Origin: Cyanobium sp. N5-Cardenillas
Lineage (GTDB): Bacteria > Cyanobacteriota > Cyanobacteriia > PCC-6307 > Cyanobiaceae
Assembly: GCF_024345515.1 (NCBI RefSeq)
Contig: NZ_JAGQBG010000003.1
Span: forward strand, 1-39,049
Direction: 5' to 3'
DNA length: 39,049 bases
Shown here piece by piece: positions 27,188 through 35,630 of the stretch. Every line of letters begins with the position of its first letter. Position 1 is the first letter of the stretch. The notes under the pieces were generated by a model that did not search any database, had not been told where the DNA came from, and was given only the letters and a program-made list of their open reading frames with translations. Both the position numbers and the translations under genes were made by a program.

Positions 27188-28153
27188 GTGAACGGCATAG
27201 GGCGCAGAATTCCCCTGGCTCTGTTCACCTACAACCGACCGGCCCATACAGCGGCCACCTTGAAAGCTCTCTTTGCCTGCAAGGGGAGGGAGTCCTTCGA
27301 TTTCTTCTTTTTCTCCGATGCCCCCCGGCGCCCCGAGGATCGTGAGTCCGTCGAAGCAGTTCGTCGTCTGCTCAGGGAGCAGGCGCCACTGTTCGATGCG
27401 GAAGTTATCGAGCAATCCACAAATCAGGGACTGGCCCGCTCGATCGTCGGAGGCGTCGATCGACTCTGTGCTTCCCATGGCTGGGTTGTCGTTCTCGAGG
27501 ACGATCTACTCGTGGAGGTTTCATTCCTTGAGTTCATGGCTGTGGCCTTGGTCTATTATGAACATCGTTCTACCGTGATGCAGGTGGGCGCCACAACTCT
27601 TGCGCCGCCGCAGCGTCAAACGGGTGGTGCTTTTCTGCTGCCGGTGACGACTACCTGGGGTTGGGGAACCTGGCAGAGAGCCTGGAAGTCCTTCTCCTGG
27701 ACTCCGCAAGGGTGGCCACAATGCGCTGACGATGCCGACTGGTTGTCTGTATTTCAGCTGGGTGGAGCCTCTGATTATGTAGCAATGCTGGAGGATCGTC
27801 TTGCCGGCCGCAACGATTCCTGGGGCATCCTCTGGTGGTATGCGGTCTCCCGGGTGAGGGGAAAGGTGGTGTACCCCTCCCGCAGCCTTGTTCGCAACAT
27901 CGGCTTTGATGGAACGGGAGTTCACTGCGGCAAGGAGTCACTCTTCGAATTCCCCGAGCATTATGGGGCACACGATCGGGACTGGTCTCATGGAGGTGTG
28001 AACTTCCCCGAGGAGGATGATGTCTGTGCTGCTGATTACCAACTCCTTCAATCCGTTCTGAGCGGAAGGTCCACCACTGTTTCTTCCTGGAGGCTGCGTT
28101 GGAAGAACATCATTTCTATTCTCAAAGGACGAATCAACCGTGGCTTGGTTTGA
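27188..28153 (+). CDS. glycosyltransferase, GT2-like (GT-A fold)
   Basis: The N-terminus RIPLALFTYNRPAHTAATLKALF is the nucleotide-binding start of a GT-A glycosyltransferase, and VVVLEDDLLVEVSFLEFM carries the Asp-rich metal site (EDD). TTTWGWGTWQRAW in the middle resembles acceptor-loop signatures of this subfamily of hypothetical LPS glycosyltransferases. No membrane segment is present. The start is GTG at 27188 with GAGAGGG five bases upstream; a GTG at 27164 is in frame but has its Shine-Dalgarno-like bases too close. Length is then 321 residues. The donor and acceptor are unknown. It opens the island operon and overlaps the next gene by 14 bases. Confidence 0.82.
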   Translation: MNGIGRRIPLALFTYNRPAHTAATLKALFACKGRESFDFFFFSDAPRRPEDRESVEAVRRLLREQAPLFDAEVIEQSTNQGLARSIVGGVDRLCASHGWVVVLEDDLLVEVSFLEFMAVALVYYEHRSTVMQVGATTLAPPQRQTGGAFLLPVTTTWGWGTWQRAWKSFSWTPQGWPQCADDADWLSVFQLGGASDYVAMLEDRLAGRNDSWGILWWYAVSRVRGKVVYPSRSLVRNIGFDGTGVHCGKESLFEFPEHYGAHDRDWSHGGVNFPEEDDVCAADYQLLQSVLSGRSTTVSSWRLRWKNIISILKGRINRGLV

Positions 28154-28751
28154 CCCGCTGCGCCAGCACGTCCGAAGGGTGCTGACCCGGGCTCACTCGG
28201 ATGGGAGAGCGTCCAGCAATCGAATGGCAGATTTTGGTACTGATGCCTGCCTGGGTTCAGAAGGAGTGATCGAGAATTTTCGAGGTGATCCTGCCTGTAT
28301 CCGCCTGGGACAGCATTCCTACTGCCGTGGGCGTCTTTTAACCTATGGCCATGGTGGGCATATCAGCATTGGAGATTGGTGCTACATCGGAGTGCGCAGT
28401 GAGATCTGGTCCATGGAGTCCATTCAAGTTGGTAATCGAGTTCTGATCGCCCATGATGTGAACATCCATGATGGCACTGCCCATTCGCATGACCCCCTTG
28501 AGCGTCATCGTCATTTCCGCCAGATCATTGAGCGCGGCCATCCGCGCACGGCTGCCGAGTTGCCTGGAGTCAGCTCATCGCCCATCGTCATCGAAGATGA
28601 CGTCTGGATCAGCTTCGGTGTGACCATCCTCAAGGGGGTCCGCATTGGCGCTGGTAGTGTGATTGCGGCGAGATCCGTGGTCACCAAGGATGTGCCAGCA
28701 GGCATGTTGTACCGGAACCAGCTCTTTCCTATCCTTGAGCCATTGCCCTGA
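28140..28751 (+). CDS. left-handed beta-helix acyltransferase (WbbJ/maltose-acetyltransferase-like)
   Basis: The 203 residues form a hexapeptide-repeat protein: imperfect [LIV]-G-x4 repeats run through HISIGDWCYIGVRSEIW, IQVGNRVLIAHDVNIHDG, IVIEDDVWISFGVTILKGV and IGAGSVIAARSVVTKDVPAGM. The His in AHDVNIHDG/TAHSHD is at the usual catalytic position. Such enzymes O- or N-acetylate sugars using acetyl-CoA, as trimers. The start is GTG at 28140 (MAWFDPLRQHV) with AAGGACG upstream, inside the 3' end of the glycosyltransferase gene. O-acetylation of the surface glycan is the likely role by context. Confidence 0.85.
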   Translation: MAWFDPLRQHVRRVLTRAHSDGRASSNRMADFGTDACLGSEGVIENFRGDPACIRLGQHSYCRGRLLTYGHGGHISIGDWCYIGVRSEIWSMESIQVGNRVLIAHDVNIHDGTAHSHDPLERHRHFRQIIERGHPRTAAELPGVSSSPIVIEDDVWISFGVTILKGVRIGAGSVIAARSVVTKDVPAGMLYRNQLFPILEPLP

Positions 28752-28762
28752 CACCGCCGCCC

Positions 28763-29734
28763 ATGCGACTCTCCAAATCCTCATTGGCACGGTTGATCAG
28801 CGAGCCGGTACTCAATCAATTGCAGTCACTGCTTTCCGGCCAATTCATGTCCGTTGGAGCGCAGCTTGACCACCAACTGATGTTGCAGGGCCGTGCTCTT
28901 GCGGTGCAGAATGCGCAGCGATCCCCATTGAGCATGTTACAGGAAGCGGAATTCAAGGTTTTTTCTCAATACGGTGAGGATGGCATCCTTCAGTACCTTA
29001 TTCGAGAAGCTGGCATCACCCGAGACGAACAGATATTCATCGAGTTTGGCGTGCAGAACTATTTGGAGTCAAACACAAGGTTTCTTCTTCAGAACGATCA
29101 CTGGAAAGGCCTGATCATTGATGGTAGTACTGCCTACATGGAGTCAGTGAGGCGAAGTGAATTGTATTGGCGTCACGACATCACGGCCCTGGCCGCGTGG
29201 ATTGACAGGGACAACATCAATGACCTTTTTCTTCAGTCTGGCTTTCGTGGGCAGATAGGCATTCTGAGCATAGATATTGATGGTAATGACTATTGGGTCT
29301 GGGAAAGGATTGAGGCTGTCAATCCTGTGATTGTTGTAGTGGAATGGAACAGTGTGTTCGGACCCGATCATGCAGTTTCCATTCCCTATGATCCCGCTTT
29401 CGACAGGGCGTCAGCACATTATTCCTGTCTGTACTGGGGTGCTTCCATGGCGGCCTTTGAGTCTTTGGCGGATCGAAAAGGCTATGCACTGCTTGGTTCC
29501 AACAAGGTCGGCAATAATCTATTCTTTGTGCGGCGGGATCGTTTGGGCTCCTTGCAGCCCCAGACAACCAGATCGGCCTACGTTGAATCGCGCTTCAGAG
29601 ATTCAAGGGACAATCAGGGGCGTTTGAACTTCCTGAGTGGGCGCGCTCGATATGATCAGATCAAGGACTTACCGGTGATCGAAGTCATCACAAACGCGCT
29701 CACCACCTTGTCCAGCTTGGAACAATCGTGTTAG
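28763..29734 (+). CDS. uncharacterised FkbM-like protein in polysaccharide cluster
   Basis: The central part resembles the FkbM methyltransferase fold: FSQYGEDGILQYL, then FIEFGVQNYLESNTRFLL with GLIIDGS (in the place of motifs I-II) and ILSIDIDGNDYWVW with VVVEWNSVFG. The usual FkbM SAM-binding glycine motif is reduced to EFG, so methyl transfer is possible but unproven. The N-terminal ~60 residues are a Leu/Gln-rich helical region. Proteins of this kind recur in O-antigen clusters as hypothetical proteins. ATG at 28763, 11 bases after the acyltransferase; the last seven bases overlap the possible start of the next gene. Confidence 0.65.
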   Translation: MRLSKSSLARLISEPVLNQLQSLLSGQFMSVGAQLDHQLMLQGRALAVQNAQRSPLSMLQEAEFKVFSQYGEDGILQYLIREAGITRDEQIFIEFGVQNYLESNTRFLLQNDHWKGLIIDGSTAYMESVRRSELYWRHDITALAAWIDRDNINDLFLQSGFRGQIGILSIDIDGNDYWVWERIEAVNPVIVVVEWNSVFGPDHAVSIPYDPAFDRASAHYSCLYWGASMAAFESLADRKGYALLGSNKVGNNLFFVRRDRLGSLQPQTTRSAYVESRFRDSRDNQGRLNFLSGRARYDQIKDLPVIEVITNALTTLSSLEQSC

Positions 29735-30621
29735 GGTCCTTCAATGGAAAGTGTGACAGTCACCTGATGGGAGGTTTGACTTGGTCGCAAGCCGTGCAGA
29801 TGCTACGGGAGGATCCGGAGCAGCAAGCCCTCGTCAAAGCCTGTTATTACGACGATCCGCTGCAAGAGGCGGCCGACCGGTTCTGGCGAAGTCTGGAATG
29901 GAAGCTGATTTCTGAGTACCTGCCGAATGTTCCTGGAGATGCCCTGGACCTTGGTGCAGGTAGGGGCATCAGCAGCTATGCCCTGGCCCGTGATGGCTGG
30001 CGTGTAACGGCGCTTGAGCCGGATCCAAGCCCACTGGTTGGTGCCGAGGCCATTCGATCACTCGCTGGCGAGACCGGGTTACCGATCCAGGTTGTCAGTG
30101 ACTATTCCGAGACCCTTCCCTTTTTGGACGGCAGCTTTGATCTTGTCCACTGCCGGCAGGTCCTGCATCATGCACAGGACCTCCTGCAGACATGCAGGGA
30201 GATTGGTCGTGTGCTCAAGCCCGGCGGTATGATGATTGCCACCCGTGAGCATGTGATCAGTAAGCCTGAGGATCTGCAGACCTTCCTGGATCAGCATCCG
30301 CTCCACCATCTCTATGGAGGAGAAAATGCTTTCATGCTTCGGGACTATACGCATGCGATACGATCCGGAGGGCTCAGTATTATTCACACGCTGGCGCCAT
30401 TTGACTCGGCTATCAATTATTTTCCCGCAACAGATCAGCAGATTTACAATCTCTGCTTGGGGTACTTATCCCGGTTAACCGGAAAGCGCATTGCGACTCA
30501 CTTGGTAACGAACTCTCTTTTTGGGAATCGTGTGTTGGAACTTTGCAGAAAGGCATCCAACACCATCAATCAGTCGCCCGGGCGACTCTATTCTTTTGTG
30601 GCCATAAAGCCCCATGGCTGA
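29728..30621 (+). CDS. class I SAM-dependent methyltransferase
   Basis: The Rossmann-fold methyltransferase motif I is ALDLGAGRGISSYALA (about 70-85), motif II ends in ALEPDPS, motif IV is FDLVHCRQVLHHA and motif V is EIGRVLKPGGMMIATREH. This is the Methyltransf_11 type seen in many sugar and lipid methyltransferases. The GTG at 29728 overlaps the previous stop and gives 297 residues; ATG at 29767, 13 codons later, is an alternative. The stop overlaps the ABC permease start as ATGGCTGA. O-methylation of a surface sugar is the likely role by context. Confidence 0.8.
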   Translation: MLGSFNGKCDSHLMGGLTWSQAVQMLREDPEQQALVKACYYDDPLQEAADRFWRSLEWKLISEYLPNVPGDALDLGAGRGISSYALARDGWRVTALEPDPSPLVGAEAIRSLAGETGLPIQVVSDYSETLPFLDGSFDLVHCRQVLHHAQDLLQTCREIGRVLKPGGMMIATREHVISKPEDLQTFLDQHPLHHLYGGENAFMLRDYTHAIRSGGLSIIHTLAPFDSAINYFPATDQQIYNLCLGYLSRLTGKRIATHLVTNSLFGNRVLELCRKASNTINQSPGRLYSFVAIKPHG

Positions 30622-31468
30622 TCCTTCGTCCCTTGTTCGTAGTTATTCACCAAGACGAACGTTCCAGACTCCGATTCGCTCGATAGCGATGGCTTGGAGA
30701 GAAATCTATGTTTCTCGCCACGTGATATGGCAACTCTTCGCACGTGATTTTGTCGCCAATCTGCGGCAAAAAGTCTTGGGTTATCTTTGGGTGATCATCA
30801 CTCCTTTGCTTGCCATAGCAAGCTTTGTATTTTTGAATTATGCTGGAGTGCTGAATCCAGGTGAGATGAGTATCCCCTACCCGCTGTTTGTCTACATTGG
30901 CACAAGTCTTTGGGCGCTGCTGATGGCAACGATTACAACTGTCGCCAATGGCTTGATTGGCAATTCAGATCTAATAATCCGTACCAATATTCCAAAAATA
31001 GGCCTTTCTCTTACTGGCTTGGCCAACGTTCTCTATAATTATATTGTTGGAGTCGTGTTGCTGCTTGTTGTTTTTGCTTTTTTTAGGCTTTCACCGCACC
31101 CTGGCATCCTCCTATATCCCATTGTCAGTCTTCCCATCATTGCCTTGGGCGTGGGAGTCGGGCTTGTTCTTGCGGTGGTTGGCACCGTTGCCAGAGATGT
31201 GACCCCCATCGCCGTGAGCATTCTGGGATTGCTGATGTATGTCACGCCTGTCGTCTTCAACGCGGATCTCTCCAATCCTGTGCTTCGGCGCATCATCATT
31301 GCCAACCCCCTGACCTACCTGGTGGATACTCCAAGAAGCTTGGCGACGCTGGGAGTGATTCCCAGCCCCATAGGTTATTTCTTGGCCACCCTGCTTTCTT
31401 TGGTCATGCTATGGATTGGCATCCACGCGTTTTATCTTGTGCAAGACAAAGTGGCGGAGAGATTATGA
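30614..31468 (+). CDS. wzm: ABC-2 type polysaccharide export permease (Wzm-like)
   Basis: The 284-residue protein has about six transmembrane segments (roughly 60-80, 95-115, 135-165, 170-195, 200-220, 255-275) and the cytoplasmic N-terminal interface-helix pattern LIWQLFARDFVANLRQKVLGYLWVIITPL typical of Wzm/TagG (given in part here as ARDFVANLRQKVLG). These permeases export lipid-linked O-antigen or teichoic-acid chains completed in the cytoplasm. Wzt follows after one base. The AT-rich codon use (ATA, TTA, AAA) contrasts with the core genes. Confidence 0.9.
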   Translation: MADPSSLVRSYSPRRTFQTPIRSIAMAWREIYVSRHVIWQLFARDFVANLRQKVLGYLWVIITPLLAIASFVFLNYAGVLNPGEMSIPYPLFVYIGTSLWALLMATITTVANGLIGNSDLIIRTNIPKIGLSLTGLANVLYNYIVGVVLLLVVFAFFRLSPHPGILLYPIVSLPIIALGVGVGLVLAVVGTVARDVTPIAVSILGLLMYVTPVVFNADLSNPVLRRIIIANPLTYLVDTPRSLATLGVIPSPIGYFLATLLSLVMLWIGIHAFYLVQDKVAERL

Positions 31469-31469
31469 C

Positions 31470-32819
31470 ATGAGATCTGACCTTTCCCTCGTTGCTCATC
31501 ACGTATCCAAAAAATTTGGCTTGACCCTCAAGCAGTCACTTCGTTATGGCCTCAGGGATATGGCCAAGACTTTTCTTGGCGGTCGGGTTTCGACAGATCA
31601 GCTGCGCCAAGGTGAGTTTTGGGCAGTTCGTGATGTGAGTTTTCAGCTCGAAAGGGGTGAATCTCTCGGCATCATGGGAGTTAATGGTAGTGGCAAGAGC
31701 ACTCTGCTGAGAATGCTGAACGGAGTCTATGCCCCGGATGCAGGTCATATTCAGATTCGCGGACGTGTCGCTGCTTTGATTGCTGCTGGAGCGGGATTCG
31801 CTCCCATGCTTTCTGGAAGAGAAAACGTGTATATCAACGGTGCTCTATTGGGTCTGACCAAGAGGCAGGTAGACGCGCTAATTGATGAGATCATAGCTTT
31901 TTCTGAGCTGGAAGAGTTTATCGACTTGCCTGTTCGCAACTATTCTTCTGGCATGTTTGTGCGTTTGGGATTTGCCATTGCAGCATTAAGTCGACCGGAC
32001 GTCCTGTTAATGGATGAAGTGCTGGCCGTTGGCGATCTTAACTTTCAAAAGAAGTGTTTTGACTGCATTCTAAGTATGAAGAAGCAGGGCACTTCTATCA
32101 TCCTTGTTTCCCATTCCCCTGGTTCCATTTGGGCCGTTTGCGACCGAGGGCTGTTCATGGATCATGGACACGTCGTTGTCGCTGGCACAGCGGAGGATAT
32201 CGTTCGTGCCTATGACGACCAGAATTCTCGAAATGCGGTTGAATCAAACCTGCGGTTTTCAGCAGCGCATACAGCAACTACACATGCGGATATCACACTG
32301 ATGGAGAAGGAATCATTGCCTGCCCCATCCCGCGGCCAACTTCAAAGTGTAGACGGTGTTGTCTGCAGAGAGTTTCGCATCCTGTCAAGGCAGAATGGTG
32401 CTGAAGTCTGTGAAATTGACTTTCATGAACTGGTTGATCTTCAATTGGTGATTGACGTCTACCAAGTGACCAAGAATGTATCCGTTCGCGTGGTGATTGA
32501 TGCTTCACACTACAAGAACATATTGGTACTGGATAGCTATGAGCAGGGCCTCATGATTGATGAGCTTTTGCCGGGGCGCTACTCTTTTAAGATTTCTTTG
32601 CAAGCCAATTATCTCCGGCCTGGTGCTTATACATTCAATGTTACTGTTATCAGTAAGCACGTCGCAGCCCACCTTTCGCTGTGGCTCAAGTGTGCCACTA
32701 TAGTCATCAGAACACCGAGGGACCTGTTCCTTTATGCAGAGCCCTTGGCGGTAGTCCACCTTCCCGCTACATTTAGCTGCCAACCGCTGTTGGCCGACCA
32801 GAGGTCACTTCATGCTTGA
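31470..32819 (+). CDS. wzt: ABC transporter ATPase for polysaccharide export with C-terminal glycan-binding domain (Wzt-like)
   Basis: The 449 residues contain an ABC ATPase (about 1-245): Walker A GVNGSGKST at 70-78, signature NYSSGMFVRLGFA, Walker B VLLMDE at 178-183 and switch His in LVSHS. The loop FWAVRDVSFQLERGESLGIMG and the insertion before it fit the polysaccharide subfamily. Residues about 290-449 are a beta-rich domain of the Wzt C-terminal type (LQLVIDVYQV, ISLQANYLRPGAYTFNVTV), which in E. coli O9a binds the chemically capped end of the chain. The ATG at 31470 is one base after the permease stop; the frame opens further upstream inside the permease. Stop overlaps the radical SAM start (ATGCTTGA). 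Confidence 0.92.
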   Translation: MRSDLSLVAHHVSKKFGLTLKQSLRYGLRDMAKTFLGGRVSTDQLRQGEFWAVRDVSFQLERGESLGIMGVNGSGKSTLLRMLNGVYAPDAGHIQIRGRVAALIAAGAGFAPMLSGRENVYINGALLGLTKRQVDALIDEIIAFSELEEFIDLPVRNYSSGMFVRLGFAIAALSRPDVLLMDEVLAVGDLNFQKKCFDCILSMKKQGTSIILVSHSPGSIWAVCDRGLFMDHGHVVVAGTAEDIVRAYDDQNSRNAVESNLRFSAAHTATTHADITLMEKESLPAPSRGQLQSVDGVVCREFRILSRQNGAEVCEIDFHELVDLQLVIDVYQVTKNVSVRVVIDASHYKNILVLDSYEQGLMIDELLPGRYSFKISLQANYLRPGAYTFNVTVISKHVAAHLSLWLKCATIVIRTPRDLFLYAEPLAVVHLPATFSCQPLLADQRSLHA

Positions 32820-33846
32820 TGTCCAGACAAATCATTTTCAAGCACTTTCTTCCTATGAAGACTGTGCAATGTTGTTCTCAGAATCCGTCACTAATGTCAT
32901 TATTGAGATCTCCAAGCACTGCAATCGGTCTTGTGACTATTGCCCTGTAGCGGCTTCGGATCGTGCATCCAGTGCAGAAGTGTTTCGCGAAAACCTGTAT
33001 GAATCAATAATCCGAGACTTGGCCAAGATCAATTACAGTCAGAGTATTTGCCTTAATCTCTACAATGAGCCTTCCGCAGACAGAGCTCTTTTGCTGAAGC
33101 GCATTCAGTTTTGTCGAGAAGTATTGCCTGATGCGAGGATATATTTTAGCAGCAATGGCGATTATCTGACGGAAGATTATATCCATGCAATGGTTCAGGC
33201 GGGACTATCGGAACTCTATGTCACGCTTCATTTGGCCAAAAGTGAGCCCTATTCGGACGCCAGCGCAATCTCCCGCTTTACTGAATTCTCTGCACGATTA
33301 GGAAAGCCTGTAAAGATCCATACAGCATCACCGAATCACACTATACAGGGAAATCTCAGATTGCACGGACTTCCAATCACGGTGTTTTCCACCAACTACA
33401 TGTCGTATGGATCTGACCGGGCTGGTTCCGTTGCATCCATTACGAATTCCGAGTTCAAGCGGACGTCTCCCTGTAATCGCCCCTATCAAGACTTCACGAT
33501 TTCTTACAACGGCATCGTGTTTCCCTGTTGTCAAATGTTTGCGGACAATCCAGAGCACACATCGAACTACGCTATTGGAAATATTTCTGAGTATGAGTCT
33601 ATCTTCCATGCCTATGCCTCATCTGCCATGGCCGGCTGGCGTCGTGATCTTCTACGGGAAAGTCCCAAGATGACGCCCTGTGAATCCTGTACAGAGGGTT
33701 GCTATGAAGTCTCCCAGGCTGAACGTGAACAGCGAGATGCTCTGTATAAGGAGTACGTTGGACCCATCTTGGATTCTCGTGTGATCAACCAATCGAGTCG
33801 ACTGCGAAACCGGATTCGCTCCCTTTTCAGTACGAAGCTTGTTTGA
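32812..33846 (+). CDS. radical SAM protein with SPASM-like C-terminal cysteines
   Basis: The [4Fe-4S]-SAM motif is C37-x3-C41-x2-C44 (HCNRSCDYC). The TIM-barrel core follows, with LNLYNEPSAD (GGE-like position) and IYFSSNGDYL. The C-terminal half carries C221, C239, C240, C290, C293 and C297, arranged like a SPASM/twitch auxiliary-cluster domain (PCNRPY, VFPCCQMF, PCESCTEGC). 344 residues. Radical SAM/SPASM enzymes modify peptides, sugars or other substrates by hydrogen abstraction; the substrate here is unknown. Both ends overlap neighbours by eight bases, so it is integral to the glycan operon. Confidence 0.88.
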   Translation: MLDVQTNHFQALSSYEDCAMLFSESVTNVIIEISKHCNRSCDYCPVAASDRASSAEVFRENLYESIIRDLAKINYSQSICLNLYNEPSADRALLLKRIQFCREVLPDARIYFSSNGDYLTEDYIHAMVQAGLSELYVTLHLAKSEPYSDASAISRFTEFSARLGKPVKIHTASPNHTIQGNLRLHGLPITVFSTNYMSYGSDRAGSVASITNSEFKRTSPCNRPYQDFTISYNGIVFPCCQMFADNPEHTSNYAIGNISEYESIFHAYASSAMAGWRRDLLRESPKMTPCESCTEGCYEVSQAEREQRDALYKEYVGPILDSRVINQSSRLRNRIRSLFSTKLV

Positions 33847-34729
33847 CGTGTTTGTCGATATCCGTCGCAATCTCTGCGCTCGTCTCCACTCCAGGCTTCG
33901 CCAGATTGGCAGGAAGATTATGTCAATGCCGCTCATTAATCGCTGGCATATCGCACCAAGAGACGGTTTTGATCTTATCCCTAGTGGCCAATATGATTAT
34001 GTACCAAAAGGTACCTATGTTTATGGCCTAGCCTCTCATTTCCTGATCGTCCCCAAGAATCGCTATCGTCTTAATCTGCTTCCTGGCATGGAGGTATCTG
34101 ATGAGAATGGAATAGGTTGGATCACTGAGGAGAATACCTCTAGTGGCTACGATCTCCTTTGGGGTAAGGAAACCAATCTAGAGCTCTTTCGAGAGGAGGG
34201 CGGGCATGTCCGAGATATGTTGACGGGGGAAATTGTTGATTACGTAGAAGGAAGTCTGCCGGTTGCTGGAAAGATCGTCGATATCGGATGTGGTGTCGGT
34301 GATCTTTTGGCGGAGGTACTTCAGCGTCGGCCTGATTCTGCACTCCACGGCCTGGATTTCTCAGAAAAGGCGATCGAGGGAGTTCGGGCAAGGTTTAACT
34401 CAGAACACTTCATGCGCCATGTGATTGAGCATGATCTACCTTATGCCTCCCATGAGTTTGATGTGGTTTTCTGTACTGACGTACTAGAACATCTTGAAAG
34501 ACCCAAGTTGATTGCTTCGGAACTTGTTCGTATATGTCGGCCTGGAGGCATGGTAGTTATCGTTGTTCCAGACGGCGACGTTGATCAGTTTCTTGGCCAC
34601 TACTGGTTTTGGAACCAAGAAAGCTTATCCTTATTGTTGGCTGAATGGGAGCCTCAGGTGATCCGCTTACCCGCGACACGGGAGTTCCTTGCTCGCATTC
34701 TGGTTCCTTATGGGAGAGAGGCCGAGTGA
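33839..34729 (+). CDS. class I SAM-dependent methyltransferase
   Basis: Motif I is KIVDIGCGVGDLLAEVL, followed by HGLDFSEKAIEGV, then DVVFCTDVLEHLERP and ICRPGGMVVIVVPDG. An N-terminal segment of about 100 residues before it (including HIAPRDGFDLIPSGQYDYVPKG) may be a separate substrate-binding portion. Length is 296 residues from TTG 33839, which overlaps the previous stop; GTG at 33848 or ATG at 33920 are alternatives and the true start is undecided. The stop overlaps the next gene as GTGA. Confidence 0.8.
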   Translation: MFDVFVDIRRNLCARLHSRLRQIGRKIMSMPLINRWHIAPRDGFDLIPSGQYDYVPKGTYVYGLASHFLIVPKNRYRLNLLPGMEVSDENGIGWITEENTSSGYDLLWGKETNLELFREEGGHVRDMLTGEIVDYVEGSLPVAGKIVDIGCGVGDLLAEVLQRRPDSALHGLDFSEKAIEGVRARFNSEHFMRHVIEHDLPYASHEFDVVFCTDVLEHLERPKLIASELVRICRPGGMVVIVVPDGDVDQFLGHYWFWNQESLSLLLAEWEPQVIRLPATREFLARILVPYGREAE

Positions 34730-35625
34730 TCAAGGCGAGACTTCAACCGCGCCAGCGACTAGACAGGGCTCTATTCAAGTTGTTGAAGCTGATGGTGGAC
34801 AGACTTGCTGTTTCACCCCTGCTCTCAAATACTGACAGTCTGGTGGATTTGGTTTGGACACTACATCCACTCATCATTAATGCAGCAAACGCCGGAAATG
34901 GGGAAATCAACCCCCAACTTCTCACAGCGCTGAGGTCTCTCCTCGCATCTGGGTTGCCAACGGATGCTCAATCCCTGATCCCCTCATTGGCGCGACGGGA
35001 AAGCCCAGTAGAAAGCACGTGGACGTACCAAAACCAGTCCATGCATTGGGACATCCAGTCCAGCGATCGGGTTCTCGACGTGGGTTGCGGAGGTTGGCCA
35101 TTTAAGCATGCGACTCATCTAGCTGATAAATATCCGGAAACCACTACGCATCGTACGGAAAGTCTGGCACGTGATCATCGACCATTTCATCAAGTCGATT
35201 TAGAACAGCTGCCATTCTCGGATAAGTCTTTCGACTTTGTGTTTTGCTCGCATGTCTTAGAGCATACTGACAATCCTGGTACAGCCATGCGCGAGCTTTG
35301 TCGGGTGGGCAAGCGCGGCTATGTAGAAGTGCCCACGAGGCTCTCTGACGTGATGTTTAACTTTACCCGCCTGGAAAACCATCACAAATGGCATGGACTT
35401 GTGGTTAAGGATACAGTGATTCTAATTGAATGGAGCGACTCGGAGCGTCGAGAGCTTGGCAATGAATTCTACAACGAACTGCATAGCACCTATGACAATA
35501 ACTTTCAACGCTTCTTTGCCAGAAACCGCGCTCTATTCTTTGCTTCTCTACATTGGAATGAAGAGCTCAACTTTCTCGTAATCGATAAGTATGGAAACAT
35601 CGTAGACGCGAAAGGGGCATCTTAA
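34726..35625 (+). CDS. class I SAM-dependent methyltransferase
   Basis: Motif I is RVLDVGCGGWPFKHATHLA, motif IV is FDFVFCSHVLEHTDNP, and the following VGKRGYVEVPTRLSDVMF with ENHHKWHG is typical of methyltransferases found in surface-glycan clusters. An N-terminal helical part of about 95 residues precedes the catalytic fold. GTG at 34726 gives 299 residues; it overlaps the previous stop as GTGA and has GAGAGG upstream. The frame opens further back but only into the previous gene. Confidence 0.82.
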   Translation: MIKARLQPRQRLDRALFKLLKLMVDRLAVSPLLSNTDSLVDLVWTLHPLIINAANAGNGEINPQLLTALRSLLASGLPTDAQSLIPSLARRESPVESTWTYQNQSMHWDIQSSDRVLDVGCGGWPFKHATHLADKYPETTTHRTESLARDHRPFHQVDLEQLPFSDKSFDFVFCSHVLEHTDNPGTAMRELCRVGKRGYVEVPTRLSDVMFNFTRLENHHKWHGLVVKDTVILIEWSDSERRELGNEFYNELHSTYDNNFQRFFARNRALFFASLHWNEELNFLVIDKYGNIVDAKGAS

Positions 35626-35630
35626 GTGCC

